5,138 nt of DNA from Bacteroidales bacterium. GTDB taxonomy: Bacteria; Bacteroidota; Bacteroidia; Bacteroidales; UBA10428. Made by a program: the position numbers and the translations under genes. The DNA is taken from assembly GCA_016935595.1 (NCBI GenBank), contig JAFGQQ010000094.1:1-5138 (forward strand). The letters run 5' to 3'. Each line of letters begins with the position of its first letter. The stretch's first letter is position 1. This document shows, piece after piece, positions 1-4,683 of the stretch. Under the pieces are notes generated by a model. That model saw only the letters and a program-made list of their open reading frames with translations. It made no database searches and was not told the origin of the DNA.

Positions 1-44
1 CAGAACCACAATCTGGCGCTCTAACCAACTGAGCTACATCCACC
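1..44 (-). tRNA. tRNA-His (GUG), 3' part beyond window edge
   Basis: Read on the minus strand from position 44, this is the 5' part of a tRNA. It shows the extra G at -1 typical of tRNA-His, an acceptor 5' strand GTGGATG, T8 A9, a D-arm GCTC...GAGC with loop AGTTGGTTA, and an anticodon arm CCAGA/TCTG(G) closing a seven-base loop TTGTGGT with anticodon GTG. The window ends inside the 3' strand of the anticodon stem, so the variable loop, T-arm and acceptor 3' strand cannot be seen, and whether this copy is complete cannot be decided here. No promoter is visible in the 22 nt separating it from the partial copy upstream. It therefore probably depends on transcription started at the promoter near 208-238. 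Confidence 0.9.
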
Positions 45-66
45 ATATAATTTATGAATTCTATGT

Positions 67-197
67 AGAACCACAATCTGGCGCTCTAATCCCGAAAATC
101 ACGAAATTTCTAATTTCGATTGATTTTCGAGGATGCTCGAAAAATTATTAAAATCTCTGATTTTATATTTTTCGGCACCAGCTGAGCTACATCCACC
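67..197 (-). pseudogene. Interrupted, truncated tRNA-His copy
   Basis: This is a second tRNA-His 5' region in tandem upstream of the copy at 1-44. Positions 178-197 match 25-44 with one difference (AGCTGG instead of AGTTGG in the D-loop), and 67-89 match 2-24 exactly. The two parts are separated by 88 extra nucleotides inside the D-loop. The copy ends at the 3' strand of the anticodon stem, and what follows is 22 nt of unrelated AT-rich sequence rather than a variable loop and T-arm. It cannot fold into a cloverleaf, so it is called a pseudogene. Removing the 88 nt would restore a normal D-arm exactly, but the missing 3' half would remain. Confidence 0.8.
90..177 (-). repeat. 88-nt double-hairpin insert in tRNA-His D-loop
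   Basis: The insert contains two imperfect palindromes of 37 nt each, at 93-129 and 138-174, joined by the 8-nt linker AGGATGCT. Each begins CGAAAA, ends TTTTCG, has a central TCT loop and carries a 2-nt bulge: on the right arm in the first (stem CGAAAATCA/TGATTTTCG plus CGAAATT/AATTTCG) and on the left arm in the second (CGAAAAAT/ATTTTTCG plus TAAAATC/GATTTTA). The outer ends also pair with each other (CCGAAAA/TTTTCGG), so the whole unit could fold as one cruciform. There is no room for a protein. It resembles a REP/MITE-type non-autonomous palindromic element. That is inference, because no second copy lies in the window. Boundaries can shift by one base. Confidence 0.65.
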
Positions 198-207
198 ATT
201 TGGCATG

Positions 208-238
208 CAAATTTAGTGAATTATTTTAATACTATAAA
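208..238 (-). promoter_or_regulatory. Promoter of the tRNA-His locus
   Basis: On the minus strand a perfect Bacteroidota -7 box TAAATTTG (215 to 208) is preceded, after 19 nt, by TTTA (238 to 235) in place of the consensus TTTG at -33. The predicted transcription start, around 202, leaves only a few nucleotides before the tRNA 5' end at 197, as expected for a tRNA gene. The promoter therefore faces the interrupted copy directly, and the copy at 1-44 lies about 155 nt further downstream. The stretch 198-284 shows no clear intrinsic terminator for the preceding operon, so read-through from the GIN-domain gene into the tRNA locus is also possible. Confidence 0.6.
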
Positions 239-284
239 AATGTTTAATTGAGATTTTCTTCTACTATTTTTTACCTTACATCTA

Positions 285-1031
285 TTACCTTTTTACCAAT
301 CTTGCCCCCGATTCCAAATCAACATTCTCAAAATGTGTTCCATTTCTGTAATTGATAATACTTCCACTGCTTGCTTTTACATCTATTAATTTAACATCTC
401 CCAGATTTACAATCGATCCGGCTGCTGCTTCAACATCCAATTTATCAATTTTCAGGTCTTCCGCATCAACAATCGATCCGGCTTGTAAATCAAAATAGCA
501 TTTTTCACAAGAGCCTTCTACTCTTATTGTACCTCCAGAATATATTTCTGCATTTAAAAAATTTGAAATCAAAGTTATTGTTATTTTTCCGCCTTTAGCC
601 ACATCAAAATTTATTGTATTTAAAACAATAGTGTCTTCACTTTTAATATTTGCTCCGTTCGAGCTATAAATAAAATTAATACTATCAAGAGTTACATATA
701 CATCACGTTTTTTAGCCCGTTTTATCCTTTCAGTTGTATTAATCCTTAAAATTCCGTTGCTTACAATTGTATTAATATTATTTATAATATTTTCATCTGC
801 AATCACTTTCACACTTTGTATAGTATCTTGCTTTATAAAAACATTTACATTCGATCTGGCCTCAATTGAATGAAAATAATCAAGTTCGCGCATTTCTTCA
901 ACTGTCACTTTATTTCCTTCAATATAATCATAGTCGTCATATATGCTTTTTCTTAACATAAATAAAAAGATTACAATAATAAACAATATAACTGCCAAAC
1001 CACCTAACAAAATTTTTGTACTAGTTTTCAT
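285..1031 (-). CDS. Membrane-anchored GIN-domain (DUF2807) protein
   Basis: This 248-residue protein has a short basic N-terminus, one membrane helix (about residues 7-26, followed by RKS) and no lipobox. It is probably held in the inner membrane with its bulk in the periplasm. From about residue 50 the sequence fits the putative auto-transporter adhesin, head GIN domain family (DUF2807): an opening Y-F-H-S-I-E-A-R-S-N-V-N-V-F-I segment, then short beta strands separated by Gly/Ser/Asn turns. The C-terminal half shows repeated turns (AGSIVDA, AGSIVNL, SGSIINY, SGARLV) about 20 residues apart, as in a parallel beta-solenoid. Its biochemical role is not known; the word adhesin in the family name is not evidence. 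It is the last gene of the operon, 12 nt after the GntR gene, which suggests a part in sensing or responding to the same envelope signal. ATG at 1031 is chosen because it gives the complete membrane anchor. Confidence 0.85.
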   Translation of the reverse strand: MKTSTKILLGGLAVILFIIVIFLFMLRKSIYDDYDYIEGNKVTVEEMRELDYFHSIEARSNVNVFIKQDTIQSVKVIADENIINNINTIVSNGILRINTTERIKRAKKRDVYVTLDSINFIYSSNGANIKSEDTIVLNTINFDVAKGGKITITLISNFLNAEIYSGGTIRVEGSCEKCYFDLQAGSIVDAEDLKIDKLDVEAAAGSIVNLGDVKLIDVKASSGSIINYRNGTHFENVDLESGARLVKR

Positions 1032-1043
1032 AATTATTGATTT

Positions 1044-1406
1044 TTATATTTTATTCGTTTCATTATAAATTTTAATCACTTCTTTAATGTCCATATTCAA
1101 TAAATTCAGATTTTTAAAAAACAGGGGAATATCTGATTTAAGAAATTCTGATCTCTTATATTCAAGTGCTTTATTATATCCTTTGTCGGTAACAAAATAT
1201 CCAATCCCTCTTTTATTATAAATAATTTCTTTTTCCTGTAAATAGTTAAAAGTACGCATTACAGTATTCGGATTAACTTCCAGATCAACAGCAATTTCCC
1301 TTACCGAAGGAATTCTTTCGCCTTCTTTCCATTTTCCCAGTAAAACATGTTCGCACATGTAATCGGCAATTTGGATATATATAGCCTGATTATTTTTAAA
1401 TTCCAT
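1044..1406 (-). CDS. GntR-family repressor, YtrA subfamily
   Basis: This is a 120-residue DNA-binding regulator. Residues about 8-72 form the GntR winged helix: the opening A-I-Y-I-Q-I-A-D-Y, the G-x-R-I-P-S-V-R-E turn (PSVRE at 33-37), the recognition segment NPNTV (45-49) with M-R-T-F-N-Y-L, and the wing RGIGYFV (66-72). Only about 48 residues follow, enough for a small helical dimerisation tail and too short for a FadR, HutC or aminotransferase-like effector domain. This length is typical of the YtrA subfamily, whose members usually repress an adjacent ABC transporter operon. Here it is the third gene, 2 nt after the permease stop codon and 12 nt before the GIN-domain gene, so it is co-transcribed with its presumed targets. 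A YtrA-like dyad at 3031-3056 is the likely operator. The inducing signal cannot be read from the sequence. Confidence 0.92.
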   Translation of the reverse strand: MEFKNNQAIYIQIADYMCEHVLLGKWKEGERIPSVREIAVDLEVNPNTVMRTFNYLQEKEIIYNKRGIGYFVTDKGYNKALEYKRSEFLKSDIPLFFKNLNLLNMDIKEVIKIYNETNKI

Positions 1407-1408
1407 GA

Positions 1409-2176
1409 CTAAACCTCTGTTTCTTTTAATTTAAAATACGATACAATTAGGAAGAAAGGAAACATTCCGTACCAGAATAATATTTTGACTATTTCCACGA
1501 ATGTTCCTGATACAAATTCTTTAAAGTTCTCAGAAAAATCTTCATCCTGAAAGTCCATGCTCTGTATTTGAAAATCACCAACTATTCCCCAGCCTAATAT
1601 TCCGCTTATTAAACCAATAGCCATAAAAAAAATAATTATTGTTAATAAGGTTTTAAGAAATTCCTGCTTTTTAAAATATATGCCACCCAAAATAAAAATA
1701 GATTGTGTGACAATATATACAGCACACGATATAAGAATTACTTTAAATTTATAGTCGAACCATGTAAATTCAAAATTAAAAGTTAAAGCTGCCAGTATAT
1801 TTGCCAAAGTGCTAATAATTATAAATATGATGACACCAACAATTGAATATAGAATTGATGAATTAAACCAGCCTACAAATAACTTTTCAATATTCGATAC
1901 TGGCAGGGTGAGGTATAAATAACCCGTGCGATAATCGTTTATTTCCCCAAACGAGCGACTGGCAAAAATGTAACCGCAGATGAAGAAAACCGGGAAAAAT
2001 AATCCTGCCTGACTTTCATACGTACAATTACGTTCTCCAAATGCCATTAAAAAGAAAATTATTAATAAAGCGCCGGAAATAGCTCCAATTGCAATATAAG
2101 TACTCGATTTATACAGCATTATTTGCCTTTTAAATAGTTTAACCAAGCGATTTAAGCTAAATATATTGTTTTCCAT
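1409..2176 (-). CDS. ABC-2 type transporter permease
   Basis: This 255-residue integral membrane protein has about six hydrophobic helices, near residues 26-46, 57-72, 104-130, 143-167, 173-196 and 230-250. Between helices 2 and 3 is a cytoplasmic stretch, G-Y-L-Y-L-T-L-P-V-S-N-I-E-K-L (85-99). A segment of the type LPxSxxEK is frequent in Bacteroidota ABC-2 permeases, and it follows a short polar coupling-like segment, R-S-F-G-E-I-N-D-Y (74-82). No extracellular FtsX-like or MacB-like domain is present. An acidic loop, F-Q-D-E-D-F-S-E-N-F (209-218), lies before the last helix. The gene begins 5 nt after the ATPase stop codon and ends 2 nt before the GntR start, so it is certainly the membrane partner of that ATPase, probably as a homodimer. 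The substrate is unknown. Export of a peptide, lipid or drug is more likely than import because no binding protein is encoded. Confidence 0.87.
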   Translation of the reverse strand: MENNIFSLNRLVKLFKRQIMLYKSSTYIAIGAISGALLIIFFLMAFGERNCTYESQAGLFFPVFFICGYIFASRSFGEINDYRTGYLYLTLPVSNIEKLFVGWFNSSILYSIVGVIIFIIISTLANILAALTFNFEFTWFDYKFKVILISCAVYIVTQSIFILGGIYFKKQEFLKTLLTIIIFFMAIGLISGILGWGIVGDFQIQSMDFQDEDFSENFKEFVSGTFVEIVKILFWYGMFPFFLIVSYFKLKETEV

Positions 2177-2181
2177 TTTTT

Positions 2182-3018
2182 TTATTTTAAGTATTCATTA
2201 AATAGTTCAGGTTTCGATAAAACGGCATTAAATAAAATTTCCAGTTCAATTTTTGTTTCTCCTTCCTGCTTATTATTTTTAAGTATTGCCATTTTACCAC
2301 CTATGCTTTCCTCATAATAAATAATATCTTCCGAATGTTTTTCATCTTTTACTAATTTAAACTCCAGGTTCTGGGATATTTTTTCAACAGGATAATTAAA
2401 AATGATTTTACCTTCCTCAATAATAAGAATGGTATCGAGTATGCTTTCCAGGTCTCTAACCTGATGAGTTGATATTATAAAACATCTTTCGTCAACTAAT
2501 GAAGACGCAATGATTCTTCTGAATTGTGTCTTTGAAGGAATATCCAAGCCGTTTGTTGGTTCATCTAAAATTAATATTTTGGCATTTGTGGCAATTCCAA
2601 AAGCAATAAGAAACTTCTTTTTTTGTCCGTACGATAAATTAGACAATTTTTCATTATTAGGAAGTTCAAATTCTTTGATTAACTTTTCCATTTCATTAAA
2701 AGAAAAGTTTTTATAAAATGTTCCGTTTATTTTGGTATATTTCTCAATAGTAACCGGAGGCAATTGAAATTCTTCAGGTATCATATATATTTCCTGCAAT
2801 ATTTCGGGTATTCTTTTACTCGAAGCTTTATCATAAACCAAGCATTTACCAGATTGGGGATATAATAATCCTGAAATGATTTTTAAAAGCGTGGTTTTTC
2901 CGGCACCATTTTTCCCCAATAACCCATAAACTCTTCCCGAAGTCATATATAAATTTAAATCATCGAAAAGCAATTTATTTTTTCGGTATCCGAATTTTAA
3001 ATTCTCAATATTGATCAT
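2182..3018 (-). CDS. ABC transporter ATP-binding protein
   Basis: This 278-residue cytoplasmic ATPase powers the neighbouring permease. In order it shows the aromatic A-loop region (Y11), Walker A GKNGAGKT (35-42), a Q-loop region with the segment I-P-E-E-F (80-84), signature LSYGQ (128-132, canonical LSGGQ), Walker B ILILDEP (148-154), D-loop GLD (157-159) and H-loop His185 in STHQ. All residues needed for ATP hydrolysis are present. The expected Gln of the Q-loop seems to be replaced by Glu82 or Glu83, as happens in some single-domain ABC-2 exporters. The C-terminal 75 residues form a small alpha/beta extension typical of this exporter type. It is the first gene of the operon, with promoter and operator directly upstream. 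ATG at 3018 is chosen because I-N-I-E-N-L-K-F-G-Y starts the fold with no spare residues. No Shine-Dalgarno sequence is visible. Confidence 0.94.
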   Translation of the reverse strand: MINIENLKFGYRKNKLLFDDLNLYMTSGRVYGLLGKNGAGKTTLLKIISGLLYPQSGKCLVYDKASSKRIPEILQEIYMIPEEFQLPPVTIEKYTKINGTFYKNFSFNEMEKLIKEFELPNNEKLSNLSYGQKKKFLIAFGIATNAKILILDEPTNGLDIPSKTQFRRIIASSLVDERCFIISTHQVRDLESILDTILIIEEGKIIFNYPVEKISQNLEFKLVKDEKHSEDIIYYEESIGGKMAILKNNKQEGETKIELEILFNAVLSKPELFNEYLK

Positions 3019-3030
3019 AATAGATATATT

Positions 3031-3056
3031 TAGTGTTCTATTTTACTAATACACTA
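3031..3056 (-). promoter_or_regulatory. Probable GntR/YtrA-type operator
   Basis: The inverted repeat TAGTGT (3031-3036) ... ACACTA (3051-3056) has 14 nt between the arms. Written another way it is AGTGTT-N12-TACACT. From memory, the operator reported for Bacillus subtilis YtrA is AGTGTA-N13-TACACT, so the half-sites agree in five of six bases and the spacing differs by one. The dyad begins immediately after the -7 box of the operon promoter and covers the predicted transcription start and early leader, a position suited to repression. A second, overlapping palindrome ACTAC-AAAA-GTAGT (3053-3066) spans the -7 box itself. The match to the encoded YtrA-type regulator is an inference from sequence likeness and context. 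Confidence 0.65.
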
Positions 3057-3086
3057 CAAAAGTAGTATAATTTTTCAAATATCAAA
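3057..3086 (-). promoter_or_regulatory. Promoter of the ABC/GntR/GIN operon
   Basis: On the minus strand a perfect TAnnTTTG box, TACTTTTG (3064 to 3057), lies 18 nt downstream of TTTG (3086 to 3083). This is the -33/-7 pair used by the Bacteroidota primary sigma factor, with a spacer one or two nucleotides shorter than usual. Transcription would start near 3050 and give a leader of about 30 nt before the ATPase start codon at 3018. Confidence 0.65.
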
Positions 3087-3280
3087 ATAAAAAATGAAAA
3101 AAAAATAATTTAGTGATTTATAAATTGTTACATAGCAAAAAAATTATTCATAAATAGAATGGTTAAATATTATAAAAAAATAAGCATTTTATCAGGGGAA
3201 ATTAATTTTTAATTGGTCTTTAAAATTAGGATAACATTCAGTAATTCGAGTTATAAATATTTTTAAAAAGTATAATTAAG
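3087..3280. other. AT-rich divergent intergenic stretch
   Basis: This is the central part of the 302-nt gap between the ATPase gene and the divergent DUF4380 gene. It is very rich in A and T, with poly-A runs near 3090-3107 and 3173-3182. I see no open frame of useful length, no RNA gene, no convincing hairpin and no longer repeat in it. It probably serves only as upstream promoter DNA for both directions. Confidence 0.5.
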
Positions 3281-3288
3281 TATATTTA
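3281..3288 (+). promoter_or_regulatory. Possible -7 box for the DUF4380 gene
   Basis: TATATTTA differs from the TAnnTTTG consensus only in the last base and lies 32 nt upstream of the start codon. About 18 nt before it is only a T-rich run (3259-3264) where TTTG would be expected, so the promoter is weak or the assignment is wrong. Confidence 0.35.
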
Positions 3289-3320
3289 CATTCTATATTG
3301 TTAAATTAAATTTTAGTAAA

Positions 3321-4514
3321 ATGAAAAGATTGGAGAAATGTTTATTTTTAAGTTCTTGTATAGTAACTTTTTATACTTTTTCAATACATTCACAAACCAT
3401 TGTTCCGGGAAATGATGGGGATTTATATTTTTTACAGCTAACCGATATATATTTTGAAGTTGATGCAGGTTTTGGAGGCAGGATTACATCATTTATGTAT
3501 AATGATAATGAAATATTAATGACTGATTATAGTACTGACTATTTAACCGGTTCAATACTTTGGCACTCCCCTCAGAGTGAATGGGGCTGGCCTCCTTCAA
3601 CAACATTGGATAGCGATCCTTATTCCGTGAGTATAGTTGATAATAAAATAGTTTTAGAAAGTGATGAAGACAACGACTTTAACCTCGTGTTTAAAAAAAT
3701 ATATTATGCCAACGATGGAGATAATTATATTTCTATAGAGTATAGAATAATTAATAAGGGTACAAGCGAGACAGAGAAAGCAGCATGGGAAGTAACGCGT
3801 GTGCCTGCAGGGGGAATCACTTTTTTCCCTATGGGTGATGGTAGTGTAACAGGAGTCTTAGCAAGTTCTGTTGAAATTATAGATGGAGTAGCATGGTATG
3901 AGTATAGTACTAACGACAATGCAAATAATAAGTTCTTTAGTGATGGCTCCTATGGTTGGTTTGCTCATGCAAATAATGATAACATACTTTTTATTAAAGA
4001 ATTCGATGATGTGCCGGCAAATAACCAGGCTCCAGGAGAAGCTGAGATAGAACTGTGGTTAAATGGTGATCGTGTTTACATTGAAATTGAAAACCAAAGT
4101 GAATACAAAACAATACCAGCAGGCGATTCACTTATATACAATGTTAAATGGTACTTAGTATCAATTCCTGAGATAATAGATGTAAGTGTGGGAAGTGAAG
4201 ATTTGGTTGGATATGTTGATCTGATATTAGGCGGTGGTCATATTGATCCACCCGAATCTATTGCAGAAAATAATATTAGTGGTAATGAATTATTTATTTA
4301 TCATAATTTATTATCTAAAACAATTCACTTTGAAAATATTCCTTCAGGAATTTATAATATTGAAATTTTTGATATTACCGGAAAAAGTGTGATAAGAAAT
4401 CAAATTTCATCTGACATGAATTTTATATCGGTCGAAAATTTAAAGAGTGGGGCATATGTATATGTCATTAAAAATAAAGATATATTAAATTCAGGAAAAT
4501 TAATAATCAGATAA
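3321..4514 (+). CDS. Secreted DUF4380 protein with T9SS sorting domain
   Basis: This 397-residue exported protein has a signal peptide at about residues 1-24 with cleavage expected after I-H-S. The body from about 35 to 285 fits the DUF4380 family: an early G-F-G-G-R-I-T-S-F strand (50-58), then the motif WHSPQSEWGWPP (81-92). The fold resembles the galactose-mutarotase beta-sandwich found beside carbohydrate-active enzymes, and the GGR-I-x-S-F strand is shared with aldose epimerase-like proteins. A catalytic role or sugar ligand cannot be shown from this. Residues about 323-397 form a type IX secretion system type A sorting domain: I-E-I-F-D-I-T-G-K, then L-K-S-G-A-Y-V-Y-V-I, ending K-L-I-I-R. 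The protein is therefore expected to cross the outer membrane and be released or attached to the cell surface. The gene stands alone, divergent from the ABC operon and closed by a terminator. The two cysteines lie only in the signal peptide. No Shine-Dalgarno sequence precedes the ATG. Confidence 0.85.
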   Translation: MKRLEKCLFLSSCIVTFYTFSIHSQTIVPGNDGDLYFLQLTDIYFEVDAGFGGRITSFMYNDNEILMTDYSTDYLTGSILWHSPQSEWGWPPSTTLDSDPYSVSIVDNKIVLESDEDNDFNLVFKKIYYANDGDNYISIEYRIINKGTSETEKAAWEVTRVPAGGITFFPMGDGSVTGVLASSVEIIDGVAWYEYSTNDNANNKFFSDGSYGWFAHANNDNILFIKEFDDVPANNQAPGEAEIELWLNGDRVYIEIENQSEYKTIPAGDSLIYNVKWYLVSIPEIIDVSVGSEDLVGYVDLILGGGHIDPPESIAENNISGNELFIYHNLLSKTIHFENIPSGIYNIEIFDITGKSVIRNQISSDMNFISVENLKSGAYVYVIKNKDILNSGKLIIR

Positions 4515-4539
4515 ATCGGTAATTATTTTATTTTACAAG

Positions 4540-4564
4540 AAGCGGCCTTTCAAGCCGCTTTTTT
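4540..4564 (+). terminator. Intrinsic terminator after the DUF4380 gene
   Basis: A seven-base-pair stem AAGCGGC (4540-4546) / GCCGCTT (4554-4560) with loop CTTTCAA runs into a T tract through 4564. Its GC-rich core is conspicuous in this AT-rich DNA. It starts 26 nt after the stop codon and separates the DUF4380 gene from sod. Confidence 0.9.
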
Positions 4565-4605
4565 ATTTCCCCTTTCTTTAATGATTTTTAATAACTTTAA
4601 AATTA

Positions 4606-4622
4606 TTTAGAATTATTCTAAA
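4606..4622. promoter_or_regulatory. PerR/Fur-like 7-1-7 palindrome upstream of sod
   Basis: TTTAGAATTATTCTAAA is a perfect palindrome of 8+1+8 bases. Its inner 15 bases, TTAGAAT-T-ATTCTAA, have the 7-1-7 geometry of Fur-family operators. They differ from the PerR consensus TTATAAT-n-ATTATAA at one symmetrical position in each half. The palindrome lies 61 nt before the sod start codon, just upstream of a possible -33 TTTG (4638-4641), and after the terminator, so it belongs to sod. Control by a peroxide-sensing or metal-sensing Fur-family repressor is inferred from this shape and from the gene it precedes. Confidence 0.5.
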
Positions 4623-4683
4623 CAAAAGTCAAATTTATTTGTTTAACTCTTAAATAAATGTTTAACTATAAAAATATATTATT

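Noticed and set aside
93..174. CRISPR array
   Set aside because: There are only two palindromic units, with different inner sequences and an 8-nt linker; there are no regular spacers and no cas genes.
93..174. Intrinsic terminator for the tRNA or the operon
   Set aside because: The hairpins are AT-rich and are not followed by a T tract on the minus strand; they also lie inside the tRNA copy.
90..177. Self-splicing or archaeal-type tRNA intron
   Set aside because: It is too short for a group I intron, the D-loop is not a known bacterial intron site, and the host copy lacks its 3' half, so splicing would not give a tRNA.
2510..2716. Open frame of 68 codons on the plus strand
   Set aside because: It lies wholly antisense to the conserved signature and Walker B region of the ABC ATPase and resembles no protein family.
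3348..3359. Lipobox-like L-S-S-C at residues 10-13 of the DUF4380 protein
   Set aside because: The hydrophobic stretch before the Cys is only about six residues, and hydrophobic sequence continues after it (I-V-T-F-Y). A normal signal peptide cleaved after residue 24 fits better, and T9SS cargo is not usually lipidated this way.
3725..3919. Open frame of 64 codons on the minus strand
   Set aside because: It is antisense inside the DUF4380 gene, with no domain, promoter or neighbour to support it.
4630..4641. CAAATTTATTTG as a second operator before sod
   Set aside because: It is a short AT-only inverted repeat of a kind expected by chance in this composition, and it overlaps the likely -33 region.
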